Origin: an uncultured Bacteroidales bacterium
GTDB taxonomy: Bacteria; Bacteroidota; Bacteroidia; Bacteroidales; UBA11471
Direction of reading: 5' to 3'
DNA length: 44,778 nt
Assembly: GCA_947589325.1 (NCBI GenBank)
Contig: CANQAM010000019.1
Span: 1-44,778 of the forward strand
Part shown: one piece after another, positions 1-7,670 of the stretch
How positions within the stretch are numbered: position 1 is the first letter of the stretch
How the letters are laid out: each line of letters begins with the position of its first letter
Made by a program: the position numbers and the translations under genes
The notes under the pieces: model-generated
The model's database searches: none
What the model was told of the DNA's origin: nothing
The model's input: the letters and a program-made list of their open reading frames with translations, nothing else

Positions 1-46
1 TGCCCGTGCGTTTGCGTCCGCAGTCGATGGCTACCAGTCGTCCCAT
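1..46 (-). CDS. ruvX: RuvX/YqgF Holliday junction resolvase-like protein, N-terminal fragment
   Basis: The reverse complement reads ATG at 46-44 and then codes MGRLVAIDCGRKRTG up to the window edge. This matches the N-terminus of the YqgF/RuvX family, whose RNase H-fold begins with an acidic strand of the form xAIDxGxKRxG; the Asp is a conserved active-site residue. The family is involved in 16S rRNA 5'-end maturation and has Holliday-junction resolvase-like structure. Only 15 codons are present and the rest lies outside the window. A TATCTTTG box at 62-55 sits only nine bases before the ATG, so it would imply an almost leaderless message or be chance. Confidence 0.72.
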   Translation of the reverse strand, partial: MGRLVAIDCGRKRTG

Positions 47-393
47 ATTCCGTGCAAAGATATAAAAAATCGTTGAGTAATTCTTTTAATTGGGTATATT
101 CTGGAACTTTCATAAAGTTATTCCCTTCTTACTTGTTGTTTTTACGATTTGTTTTTACGGTTGTAAAGGTAGGACAGAAATTAAAGAACTGAGTTGTTGT
201 CCGGTTCAAAGAAATGTTGCCTTGCAGCTCATCTTGGAATGCGTAATAAATTTGGTCTTCCCGATGCCCAAACTTGCAACTTCCCTTATGGAAAAATCGC
301 AAAAACAAATATAGAAATCAAAAAACGCAAAAATAAAACAGGCGTGTAACTCAACGGTTACACGCCTGTGTCTATGAAGATTACGAGTAATTT
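47..393. other. Intergenic region between ruvX and dnaK
   Basis: No convincing gene is present. A 74-codon open frame on the + strand from 90 needs a TTG start, has no recognisable domain and ends in the A-rich tract before the dnaK terminator. Its lipoprotein-looking start (hydrophobic stretch then GCK) is probably chance. On the minus strand the stretch is broken by stops. The only clear element is the dnaK terminator at 338-369. Confidence 0.6.
338..369 (-). terminator. Rho-independent terminator of dnaK
   Basis: Thirteen-base perfect inverted repeat (ACAGGCGTGTAAC paired with GTTACACGCCTGT) with a six-base loop. On the minus strand it is followed by a T-rich run, since the + strand reads AAAAATAAAA just to the left. 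It lies 25 bases past the dnaK stop codon. Confidence 0.9.
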
Positions 394-2307
394 TTATTTC
401 ACTTCCTCGAAATCGACGTCGGTTACGCCGCCGTCGTTTTTACCGGCGTTGTCGTTGGGTTGCGCACCGGCGCCCGGGTTGGGCTGTGCGCCTGCCTGTT
501 GCTGCGCTTGCGCGTTGTAAAGGTCTTGTGCGGCGGCTTGCAGGGCGTTGTTGAGTTCTGCCATTGCCGTGTCTATGGCGGCAATGTCTTGTGCCTTGTG
601 CGCGTCTTTCAGTTTGTTGAGAGCGGTTTCGATGGTCGCCTTTTTGTCGGCGGGGAATTTGTCGCCCAACTCTTTCATCTGTTTTTCCGTCTGGAAAATC
701 ATGGAGTCGGCTTGATTGATTTTGTCGATGCGCTCTTTCTCTTTTTTGTCGGCGTCGGCATTGGCGGCAGCCTCGTCTTTCATGCGTTTTATTTCCTCCT
801 CGCTCAGTCCGCTCGAAGCCTCGATGCGGATACTTTGCTCTTTGCCCGTGCCTTTGTCTTTCGACGATACGGTGAGAATACCGTTGGCGTCGATGTCGAA
901 GGTAACTTCGATTTGGGGCACGCCGCGCGGGGCAGCGGGAATGCCGTCGAGGTGGAAGCGTCCGATGGTCTTGTTGTCTTTCGCCATGGAGCGTTCGCCT
1001 TGCAGCACGTGGATTTCGACCGACGGCTGGTTATCGACGGCTGTCGAGAATACTTCCGATTTCTTGGTAGGAATCGTGGTGTTGGCTTCGATGAGTTTGG
1101 TCATCACGCCGCCGAGCGTTTCGATACCGAGCGAAAGCGGGGTAACGTCGAGCAGCAGCACGTCTTTCACGTCGCCGGTGAGCACGCCGCCTTGTATGGC
1201 AGCGCCTACGGCAACCACCTCGTCGGGATTGACGCCTTTCGACGGCGTTTTGCCGAAGAATTTTTCGACGATGGCTTGCACGGCGGGAATACGGGTGGAA
1301 CCGCCCACGAGTATCACTTCGTCGATGTCCGAAGCCGACAGTCCGGCATCTTTCAATGCCTGACGGCACGGCTCGATGGTAGCCTGTATCAGTTTGTCGC
1401 ACAGCTGCTCGAATTTGGCGCGGCTCAACGTCTTTACCAAGTGTTTGGGCACGCCGTTTACGGGCATGATGTACGGCAGGTTGATTTCGCTCGACGTCGA
1501 GCTCGACAGTTCGATTTTAGCCTTTTCGGCAGCCTCTTTCAGACGTTGCAGCGCCATCGGGTCTTGACGCAGATCGACACCCTCTTCGGCTTTGAATTCG
1601 TCGGCGAGCCAGTCGATGATTACGTGGTCGAAGTCATCGCCGCCGAGGTGCGTATCGCCGTTGGTCGATTTCACCTCGAACACGCCGTCGCCCAATTCCA
1701 GAATCGAAATATCGAACGTACCGCCGCCGAGGTCGAATACGGCGATTTTCATATCCTTGTTCGACTTGTCGAGACCGTAAGCCAGTGCCGCAGCCGTAGG
1801 CTCGTTGATGATACGGCGCACGTTCAGTCCGGCTATTTCGCCCGCCTCTTTGGTGGCTTGGCGCTGCGAGTCGTTGAAGTATGCCGGCACGGTGATTACC
1901 GCTTCCGTTACCTCCTGACCCAGATAGTCTTCGGCAGTCTTTTTCATTTTTTGCAGAATCATCGCCGAGATTTCCTGCGGCGAGTAGAGCCGACCGTCGA
2001 TGTCGATGCGCGGCATATTGTTGTCGCTGCGCACCACTTTATACGGTACGCGGGCTATTTCGCCCTGTACGCGGTCGAAACTTTCACCCATGAACCGTTT
2101 TATCGAGAAAATGGTGCGGGTGGGGTTGGTGATGGCTTGACGTTTGGCGGGGTCGCCCACTTTACGTTCGCCGCCATCTACGAATGCCACGATCGAAGGC
2201 GTCGTCCGACGACCCTCGCTGTTGGCGATAACGACCGGGTCGGTGCCTTCCATTACGGATACGCACGAGTTGGTCGTTCCTAAGTCGATACCGATAATTT
2301 TTCCCAT
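394..2307 (-). CDS. dnaK: Molecular chaperone DnaK (Hsp70)
   Basis: ATP-dependent cytoplasmic chaperone that binds exposed hydrophobic peptides and works with DnaJ and GrpE. The 637-residue protein has the family's normal length. It starts [16 protein letters not shown], which carries phosphate-binding loop 1; phosphate loop 2, DLGGGTFD, lies near residue 195, followed by the adenosine motif VGGSTRIP. The substrate-binding domain begins about residue 390 ([14 protein letters not shown]). A Gln/Ala/Gly/Asn-rich linker leads to the C-terminal VDFEEVK, the usual Bacteroidetes version of the EEVD-like tail. It appears monocistronic: a strong terminator follows, and 391 bases separate it from the upstream gene. 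No dnaJ or grpE lies in the window. Confidence 0.98.
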   Translation of the reverse strand: MGKIIGIDLGTTNSCVSVMEGTDPVVIANSEGRRTTPSIVAFVDGGERKVGDPAKRQAITNPTRTIFSIKRFMGESFDRVQGEIARVPYKVVRSDNNMPRIDIDGRLYSPQEISAMILQKMKKTAEDYLGQEVTEAVITVPAYFNDSQRQATKEAGEIAGLNVRRIINEPTAAALAYGLDKSNKDMKIAVFDLGGGTFDISILELGDGVFEVKSTNGDTHLGGDDFDHVIIDWLADEFKAEEGVDLRQDPMALQRLKEAAEKAKIELSSSTSSEINLPYIMPVNGVPKHLVKTLSRAKFEQLCDKLIQATIEPCRQALKDAGLSASDIDEVILVGGSTRIPAVQAIVEKFFGKTPSKGVNPDEVVAVGAAIQGGVLTGDVKDVLLLDVTPLSLGIETLGGVMTKLIEANTTIPTKKSEVFSTAVDNQPSVEIHVLQGERSMAKDNKTIGRFHLDGIPAAPRGVPQIEVTFDIDANGILTVSSKDKGTGKEQSIRIEASSGLSEEEIKRMKDEAAANADADKKEKERIDKINQADSMIFQTEKQMKELGDKFPADKKATIETALNKLKDAHKAQDIAAIDTAMAELNNALQAAAQDLYNAQAQQQAGAQPNPGAGAQPNDNAGKNDGGVTDVDFEEVK

Positions 2308-2698
2308 TGTATTTCAGTTTTTAATTTGTTTATAAATAAGGTTTTCCGGAAAGCATCGGGCTTTCCGTGCCGCGCTCGCGGGACGTCGGCGCTCCCGTCG
2401 GGGAGTGTGTCGGTTCTGCGACCTCGACACCCGACATTCTTCAAATCCTGTGCCAAAGGCGCGGGAAAAATTATTTTCATCTTTTGGCAGGATAAAGCGG
2501 TTTTTTACCAAATCTTTGTCAGAACAATCTGCCGATTTGTCAGTTTTTGCCCCGAAACTTGCCCGTTTACCGCCGGCACAAAAAGCTTTCGGCAGGGAAT
2601 ATCCGGACCGAAAGCCCGATTCCCAGCCGAAAAACGTGAGGACGAAAAGTCGATTTTTAATCGTGCCGCCCCGAAAAAGGAGCGGGGCGTGCCGCGAA
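2308..2698. other. Intergenic region upstream of dnaK
   Basis: About 390 bases without a supported gene; frames on both strands are compositionally odd and lack homology I recognise. On the minus strand there is a GCCCCG/CGGGGC hairpin at 2668-2688 just after the Sel1 gene, a weak terminator candidate because its T-run is poor. A TGGCAC-N5-TTGA sequence at 2455-2441 resembles a sigma-54 -24/-12 element but has A instead of the invariant C at -12. No TAnnTTTG box was found close to dnaK, so its promoter is unresolved. Confidence 0.5.
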
Positions 2699-4015
2699 TT
2701 ACCACGATTCGCCTAAATCTCTCAACCATTCTTGTGCGTATGTTTCTCCTTGCTTTGCGGCTTTGCGCCACCATTTTACCGCTTCCGAACGGTTTTGCGT
2801 TACACCTTTTCCGTTTTCATAACAATAGCCCAAATTGTATTGAGCATTGGCATCGCCTTGTTCTGCCGCTTTGCGGTACCATTTCACCGCTTCTCGATAG
2901 TTTTGCGGTACGCCGTTTCCTTTATAATAGCAAACGCCCAAATTATATTGAGCTCCGGCATTGCCTTGTTCTGCCGCTTTGCGAAACCATTTCGCAGCTT
3001 CCGTGTAGTTTTGTGTTACACCTTGTCCGAGATAATAGCAAACGCCCAAATTATATTGAGCTCCGGCATCGCCTTGTTCTGCCGCTTTGCGGTACCATTT
3101 CACCGCTTCTCGATAGTTTTGCGGTACGCCTTGTCCCTCTTCATAGCAAAAGCCCAAACCGCATTGAGCTCCGGCATTGCCTTGTTCAGCGGCTTTGCGA
3201 AACCATTTCACCGCCTCGGCATAATTTTTTGCATTGTAATGACGCATTCCCGTTTCGACTAACGAACGGGCGTTTACTGTTGTGGTGGTATTGTTGTTCG
3301 TCGATTGTCTTGCCGCAGTAGATGTATTTGACTGTTTTGTTTTATAGTCGTTCATTTTTTCTTGAGCATAGGTATTACCTTGCTCTGCGGCTTTACGGTA
3401 CCATTTCACCGCTTCTTGATAGTCTTGCGGTACGCCTTGTCCCTCTTCATAGCAAATGCCCAAACCGCATTGAGCTCCGGAATCGCCTTGTTCAGCTGCT
3501 TTGCGCCACCATTTCACCGCTTCCGTGTAGTTTTGTGTTACACCTCGTCCGTATTTATAGCAAAAGCCCAACCGGCTTTGAGCATAGGCATGACCTTGCT
3601 CTGCGGCTTTACGGTACCATTTCATCGCTTCCGAGCGGTTCTTGGTTACGCCTTGTCCGTGTTCATAGCAAAAGCCCAAATTGTATTGAGCATCGGCATC
3701 GCCTTGTTCCGCCGCTTGGCGATATTTTTTTACCTCTTCGTCGTCTTGGGTTAAGCTCTGTTCGTCAGTATGACAGCCGTTTATAAATTGAGTTTCGGCG
3801 TCGCCTGCTTTTTCAGTTTTTGTCCACCAAGTTACCGTTTCCGTATAATTCTCGCTGTCAAGATATAGTTTGCCTCTGTCATTTTCAGAGGATAATCCCT
3901 TTGTGGAAGTCAATATTGCCATAACGAAAACAGCGATGATACATAGTCCGGCAATTGCCGTTTTTTTGAGGAAAGAAGATTTCTTTCCGTTTGAAGAAGA
4001 ATAATTTTGTGCCAT
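2699..4015 (-). CDS. Membrane-anchored Sel1-like repeat (SLR) protein
   Basis: A 438-residue protein with a basic N-terminus, one membrane segment at about residues 17-36 and no signal cleavage site. The repeat part therefore probably faces the periplasm, anchored by its N-terminus. Two blocks of Sel1/TPR-like repeats (residues about 93-220 and 257-433) carry units of the form EAVKWYRKAAEQG..AQ..LG.CY..G.GV.QN. Seven complete LGxCY units are visible, in groups of three and four, split by a Ser/Thr/Asn/Gln-rich linker at 221-256. Sel1 repeats are protein-protein interaction scaffolds; the partner here is unknown. It has its own promoter at 4035-4065 and seems to be a single-gene unit. The repeat DNA is very similar between units, so copy number may vary. 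Confidence 0.9.
   Translation of the reverse strand: MAQNYSSSNGKKSSFLKKTAIAGLCIIAVFVMAILTSTKGLSSENDRGKLYLDSENYTETVTWWTKTEKAGDAETQFINGCHTDEQSLTQDDEEVKKYRQAAEQGDADAQYNLGFCYEHGQGVTKNRSEAMKWYRKAAEQGHAYAQSRLGFCYKYGRGVTQNYTEAVKWWRKAAEQGDSGAQCGLGICYEEGQGVPQDYQEAVKWYRKAAEQGNTYAQEKMNDYKTKQSNTSTAARQSTNNNTTTTVNARSLVETGMRHYNAKNYAEAVKWFRKAAEQGNAGAQCGLGFCYEEGQGVPQNYREAVKWYRKAAEQGDAGAQYNLGVCYYLGQGVTQNYTEAAKWFRKAAEQGNAGAQYNLGVCYYKGNGVPQNYREAVKWYRKAAEQGDANAQYNLGYCYENGKGVTQNRSEAVKWWRKAAKQGETYAQEWLRDLGESW
2717..3247 (-). repeat. Sel1 repeat block 2 (coding tandem repeats of about 108 bp)
   Basis: Tandem 36-codon units inside the Sel1 gene, residues about 257-433. Long stretches are nearly identical between units at DNA level, for example the run encoding KAAEQGDAGAQYNLGVCYY recurs with few changes, pointing to recent duplication or gene conversion within the gene. 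Confidence 0.8.
3356..3739 (-). repeat. Sel1 repeat block 1 (coding tandem repeats of about 108 bp)
   Basis: Three full Sel1 units plus flanking half-units, residues about 93-220. They are more divergent from each other than the units of block 2, but share the unit carrying GICYEEGQGVPQ almost exactly with block 2, so the blocks have a common origin. Confidence 0.75.
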
Positions 4016-4034
4016 AATATGATGATAGTTTTTG

Positions 4035-4065
4035 CAAAATTACTTATTTGTATTATATTAGCAAA
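4035..4065 (-). promoter_or_regulatory. Bacteroidetes primary-sigma promoter of the Sel1 gene
   Basis: On the minus strand TTTG (4065-4062), a 19-base spacer, then TAATTTTG (4042-4035). This fits the Bacteroidetes -33/-7 consensus. The predicted start lies about a dozen bases before the ATG at 4015, giving a short leader. Confidence 0.75.
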
Positions 4066-4224
4066 AATTTATATACGATATTTTTCAAATTTTCCAAAAA
4101 AAAGTTGTGGTTTGACGATGTGCAGGGGCTTTTGTTTTTTCAGACAGGGCAGGGGAAATATTCCGACCCGAAAACCGAAGAAAAAATTTTTTTCGCCGCG
4201 AGGCTATTTTTTCGTAAAAGTAGG

Positions 4225-4251
4225 TTGATTCAATAAATATTATTACCTTTG
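4225..4251 (+). promoter_or_regulatory. Promoter of the methylmalonyl-CoA decarboxylase operon
   Basis: TACCTTTG at 4244-4251 is a full -7 box. A TTG at 4225-4227 is the best -33 candidate, although the spacer is shorter than usual (16 bases). The ATG of the first gene lies 52 bases downstream. Confidence 0.65.
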
Positions 4252-4287
4252 CCACAAGTAAAAAACCGTCTCCCGAAGCGGAGGCAT

Positions 4288-4307
4288 AAAAAATCTATAC
4301 GCTATGA
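4288..4307 (+). promoter_or_regulatory. Shared 20-base leader/translation-start element, copy 1
   Basis: AAAAAATCTATACGCTATGA, ending on the first four bases of the epimerase reading frame. The same 20 bases occur at 12690-12709 over the start of frr. No Shine-Dalgarno sequence is present, so the A-rich stretch is probably the ribosome-recruiting part, as is usual in Bacteroidetes. Confidence 0.6.
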
Positions 4308-4717
4308 ATCTTTCACACATTGAACATTTGGGCATTGCCGTGAAAAGCATTGCCGATTCCCTGCCTTACTATGAAGAAGTTTTGGGATTGAAGTGCTATT
4401 CCATCGAAGAAGTCGCCGACCAAAAAGTGAAAACGGCATTCTTCAAAATCGGACAAACCAAAATCGAACTGCTCGAACCGACCTCCGAAGAGAGCACCAT
4501 CGCCAAATTCATCGAAAAACGCGGCGAAGGAATACACCACATCGCTTTTGCCGTAGCCGACGGCGTGGCAAATGCCCTTACCGAACTTTCGGGCAAAGGC
4601 GTGCGCCTCATCGACGCAGCTCCCCGTCGCGGCGCCGAAGGATTGAACATCGCTTTCCTGCACCCCAAATCGACTTGCAGCGTACTCACCGAACTGTGCG
4701 AGAAACCCGCTGAATAA
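4304..4717 (+). CDS. mce: Methylmalonyl-CoA epimerase
   Basis: Interconverts (R)- and (S)-methylmalonyl-CoA, linking methylmalonyl-CoA mutase to the decarboxylase in the succinate-to-propionate route. The 137-residue protein is one vicinal-oxygen-chelate (glyoxalase-type) unit: HIEHLGIAVKS at the start supplies the first metal His. GLKCYSIEEV..QKVKTAFFKIGQTKIELLEP follows, and GIHHIAFAVAD with a second His lies near residue 85. The C-terminal HPKSTCSVLTEL is typical of the family. It is the first gene of the propionate operon, 30 bases before the decarboxylase alpha gene. The mutase genes themselves are not in the window. Confidence 0.95.
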   Translation: MNLSHIEHLGIAVKSIADSLPYYEEVLGLKCYSIEEVADQKVKTAFFKIGQTKIELLEPTSEESTIAKFIEKRGEGIHHIAFAVADGVANALTELSGKGVRLIDAAPRRGAEGLNIAFLHPKSTCSVLTELCEKPAE

Positions 4718-4747
4718 CCAATAACACACACCAATCCGAAATAGAAT

Positions 4748-6301
4748 ATGAGTAATCAACTTGAAAAAGTAAAAGAGCTGATAGCTCTGCGTGAAGAAGC
4801 GCGTTTGGGCGGCGGCGAAAAAGCCATTGCCAAACAGCACGAAAAAGGTAAATATACCGCACGGGAGCGTATCTCCATGCTTCTCGACGAAGGCAGCTTC
4901 GAGGAAATAGACATGTTCGTAACCCACCGCTGCACCAACTTCGGCATGGAAAAGAAACATTATCTCGGCGACGGCGTCGTAACCGGAAGCGGTACGATCG
5001 ACGGTCGGCTGGTGTATGTCTTTGCGCAGGATTTCACGGTAAACGGCGGCTCGCTCTCCGAAGCCATGGCGATGAAGATATGCAAAGTCATGGACCTCGC
5101 CATGAAAATGGGAACCCCCTGCATCGGTATCAACGACTCGGGCGGCGCCCGCATACAGGAGGGCATCAACGCCCTCGCCGGCTATGCCGAAATATTCCAG
5201 CGCAACATTCTGGCGTCGGGCGTCATACCCCAGATTTCGGGTATCTTCGGACCCTGCGCCGGCGGTGCCGTGTACAGTCCGGCTCTTACCGACTTTACGC
5301 TGATGACCAAAGGCACCTCTTATATGTTCCTCACCGGTCCCGCCGTGGTGAAAACCGTTACGGGCGAGGACGTTTCTGCCGAACAGCTCGGCGGCGCCTC
5401 CGTGCACACTTCCAAATCGGGCGTGGCGCATTTCGCTGTCGATACGGAGGAAGACGGACTCAAACTTATCCGCAACCTCCTCAGCTTCATTCCGCAAAAC
5501 AACCTCGAAGAAGCGCCCATCGTTCCCTGCGACGACCCGATCGACCGCCTCGAAGATTCGTTGAACGAAATCATACCCGACTCGCCCAACAAGGCTTACG
5601 ATATGTACGAAGTCATCGGCGCCATTGTCGATAAAGGCGAATTTCTCGAAGTACACCGCGACTTCGCCCAGAACCTCATCGTGGGCTTTGCCCGCTTCAA
5701 CGGGCAGTCGGTGGGCATCGTTGCCAACCAGCCCTGCAAAATGGCGGGCGTGCTCGACAGCAACGCTTCGCGCAAGGGCGCACGTTTCGTCCGCTTCTGC
5801 GATGCCTTCAACATACCCATCGTTTCGCTGGTCGATGTCCCCGGATTCCTGCCGGGTACGGGACAAGAGTACAACGCCGTCATTTCGCACGGAGCCAAAC
5901 TGCTCTACGCTTACGGCGAAGCCACCGTGCCCAAAGTTACCGTAACCCTGCGCAAGTCTTACGGCGGCTCGCACATCGTGATGAGCTGCAAGCAGTTGCG
6001 CGGCGATGTCAATTTCGCATGGCCTACCGCCGAAATCGCCGTTATGGGCGCCAGCGGAGCCGTTGCCGTGTTGTACGCCCGCGAAGCCAAGGAGCAGGAA
6101 AATCCGGCAGCATTTTTGGCAGAGAAAGAAGCCGAATACACCAAACTCTTCGGCAACCCCTACAACGCAGCCAAGTACGGATATATCGACGACGTTATCG
6201 AGCCGCGCAACACCCGTTTCCGCGTATGCCGCGCACTGGCGCAGCTGCAGACCAAGAAGGTGGTCAATCCGGCAAAGAAACACGGAAATATACCCCTGTA
6301 A
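4748..6301 (+). CDS. mmdA: Methylmalonyl-CoA decarboxylase alpha subunit (carboxyltransferase)
   Basis: Transfers the carboxyl group of methylmalonyl-CoA to the biotin of the carrier subunit, releasing propionyl-CoA. The 517-residue protein has the full acyl-CoA carboxyltransferase fold in two crotonase-like halves. [19 protein letters not shown] and [17 protein letters not shown] form the first oxyanion region, and [16 protein letters not shown]-type sequence follows at about 155-180. The second half has [14 protein letters not shown] near 355 and [10 protein letters not shown] near 400. Related propionyl-CoA carboxylase beta chains look very similar. The neighbouring OadG-like, biotin-carrier and OadB-type membrane genes, with no biotin carboxylase, indicate the sodium-pumping decarboxylase. 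Confidence 0.95.
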   Translation: MSNQLEKVKELIALREEARLGGGEKAIAKQHEKGKYTARERISMLLDEGSFEEIDMFVTHRCTNFGMEKKHYLGDGVVTGSGTIDGRLVYVFAQDFTVNGGSLSEAMAMKICKVMDLAMKMGTPCIGINDSGGARIQEGINALAGYAEIFQRNILASGVIPQISGIFGPCAGGAVYSPALTDFTLMTKGTSYMFLTGPAVVKTVTGEDVSAEQLGGASVHTSKSGVAHFAVDTEEDGLKLIRNLLSFIPQNNLEEAPIVPCDDPIDRLEDSLNEIIPDSPNKAYDMYEVIGAIVDKGEFLEVHRDFAQNLIVGFARFNGQSVGIVANQPCKMAGVLDSNASRKGARFVRFCDAFNIPIVSLVDVPGFLPGTGQEYNAVISHGAKLLYAYGEATVPKVTVTLRKSYGGSHIVMSCKQLRGDVNFAWPTAEIAVMGASGAVAVLYAREAKEQENPAAFLAEKEAEYTKLFGNPYNAAKYGYIDDVIEPRNTRFRVCRALAQLQTKKVVNPAKKHGNIPL

Positions 6302-6323
6302 TTCACTCTTAAATTCCGTAACG

Positions 6324-7214
6324 ATGAACATACGCAAAATAAGAGTAGCATTGGCGTTGTGGTGTGTGGCGATGGTCGCTGCGGCACAGTCGCCTATGGC
6401 ATTGCGCATCAACGAAGTACTGACCGCAAACGAGAACAACTATATCGACCCCTTCGGCAATCGCGGTGCGTGGATAGAGATATACAACAGCTCCGCCGGC
6501 ACGGTGCAAATGGCCGGCTGCTATATCACCGACGACCCCGCCAACCCCAAGAAATACATGATTTCCAAAGGCGACCTGAAAACCAAAATCGGACCCCACC
6601 AAGTCGTTATCCTTTGGGCTGACGGCAAGGCGCACCACGGCACTTTCCATACCAATTTCAGCCTGAAAGCGGGAGAGGAGAATTACATCGGACTCTACGA
6701 CGCCAGCGGTAAAAATCTGATTGACGAAGTGCACGTGCCCGCTCTCGCGCCCGACCGAAGTTTCGGCTTTTCCCTCGACGGCAAGGGCGAGCGCACGGTG
6801 TTGGAATACCCGACCCCCGAAGCTGCCAATCATGTCGAGAACACCAATCCGAAAGTCGATAAGTTCAGCGAAAAAGACCCCTTCGGCGTTTCTATGGCGA
6901 TTACCGCCATGTCGGTCGTGTTTATAGCATTGATAATCCTCTTCTTCGCCTTCAAATGCGTAGGCAAGGCGTCGATTACCATGAGTGCGCACCGCGCCGT
7001 CAAAGCCGGCGTTGCCGATACCATTTCCGCCGCCAAGAGCGAGACCTCCATACCCGGCGAAGTACTCGCCGCCATTTCCATGGCGATTTACGAGTATCAG
7101 GAAGCCGAACACGACTACGAGGAGGCTATCCTCACCGTCAAACAGGTTAAACGCACCTACTCGCCGTGGAGCTCCAAAATTTACGGACTGCGGCAGATTC
7201 CCAACAAAAAATAA
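6324..7214 (+). CDS. Lamin-tail-domain / OadG-like gamma subunit of the decarboxylase
   Basis: A 296-residue protein with a signal peptide (ends about AAAQS) and an exported N-terminal lamin-tail-like domain at about 25-165: RINEVLTANENNYIDPFG..GAWIEIYNSS, GCYITDDP, HTNFSLKAGEENYIGLYD. One membrane helix follows at about 190-215 (SMAITAMSVVFIALIILFF) and then a cytoplasmic tail. The helix with its FFAFKCVGK continuation matches OadG/MmdD gamma subunits, which stabilise the alpha-beta complex. The start at 6324 is chosen because it gives the signal peptide and sits 22 bases after mmdA. The lamin-tail domain fused outside the membrane is what sets it apart from the short classical gamma subunit. 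Confidence 0.85.
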   Translation: MNIRKIRVALALWCVAMVAAAQSPMALRINEVLTANENNYIDPFGNRGAWIEIYNSSAGTVQMAGCYITDDPANPKKYMISKGDLKTKIGPHQVVILWADGKAHHGTFHTNFSLKAGEENYIGLYDASGKNLIDEVHVPALAPDRSFGFSLDGKGERTVLEYPTPEAANHVENTNPKVDKFSEKDPFGVSMAITAMSVVFIALIILFFAFKCVGKASITMSAHRAVKAGVADTISAAKSETSIPGEVLAAISMAIYEYQEAEHDYEEAILTVKQVKRTYSPWSSKIYGLRQIPNKK

Positions 7215-7232
7215 ACCCAAACAACCAGCAAC

Positions 7233-7664
7233 ATGAAAGAGTTCAAATATAAAATCAACGGAAATCTCTACGCCGTAAACATCAACCGGATAGAAGAAAA
7301 CATCGCCAATATCGAAGTCAATGGCACCCCCTATCAGGTAGAGTTGGACAAACCGGCGAAGAAACAGATAAAACCGCTTACCCGTCCGCAGGCAGCCCCC
7401 GTAACCGCTGCCGGCACCCCCGTCGTAACCCGTCCCGCCGCTTCGTCGGTGGCAGGTGCCGTGCGCTCTCCGCTGCCCGGCGTGATTCTCGAAATCAGCG
7501 TCAAAGTGGGCGACGAAGTGAAAGCCGGACAAAAAGTGGCTGTGCTCGAAGCCATGAAAATGGAAAACATCATCGCTGCCACGCAAAACGGTAAAATAAC
7601 CGACATAAAAGTAAATAAAGGCGATTCGGTGCTCGAAGGTGCCGACATCGTCGTCATCGGATAA
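7233..7664 (+). CDS. mmdC: Biotin carboxyl carrier subunit of methylmalonyl-CoA decarboxylase
   Basis: Carries the carboxyl group from the alpha subunit to the membrane beta subunit on a biotinylated lysine. The 143-residue protein has a short N-terminal beta region (about 1-50), a Pro/Ala/Thr linker (about 55-75) and a C-terminal biotinyl domain. EAMKMEN lies at 106-112, with Lys109 the biotin site. The domain opens with VRSPLPGVILEISVKVGDEV. It lies 18 bases after the gamma gene and 6 bases before the beta gene, consistent with one transcript. Confidence 0.95.
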   Translation: MKEFKYKINGNLYAVNINRIEENIANIEVNGTPYQVELDKPAKKQIKPLTRPQAAPVTAAGTPVVTRPAASSVAGAVRSPLPGVILEISVKVGDEVKAGQKVAVLEAMKMENIIAATQNGKITDIKVNKGDSVLEGADIVVIG

Positions 7665-7670
7665 AGACGT

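Noticed and set aside
90-314. Short + strand frame resembling a lipoprotein start
   Set aside because: It needs a TTG start, has no family resemblance and ends in the dnaK terminator's A-rich flank; composition looks non-coding.
460-2283. 600-codon open frame antisense to dnaK
   Set aside because: It is the mirror of a highly conserved gene in GC-rich codons; its translation has no recognisable domain.
2717-3739. Regular repeats considered as a CRISPR array
   Set aside because: The period is about 108 bases, in frame, and encodes Sel1 repeats; there are no unique spacers and no cas genes.
4313-6439. 700-codon open frame antisense to mce/mmdA
   Set aside because: Shadow of two well-conserved genes; Phe/His/Gly-heavy translation typical of antisense frames.
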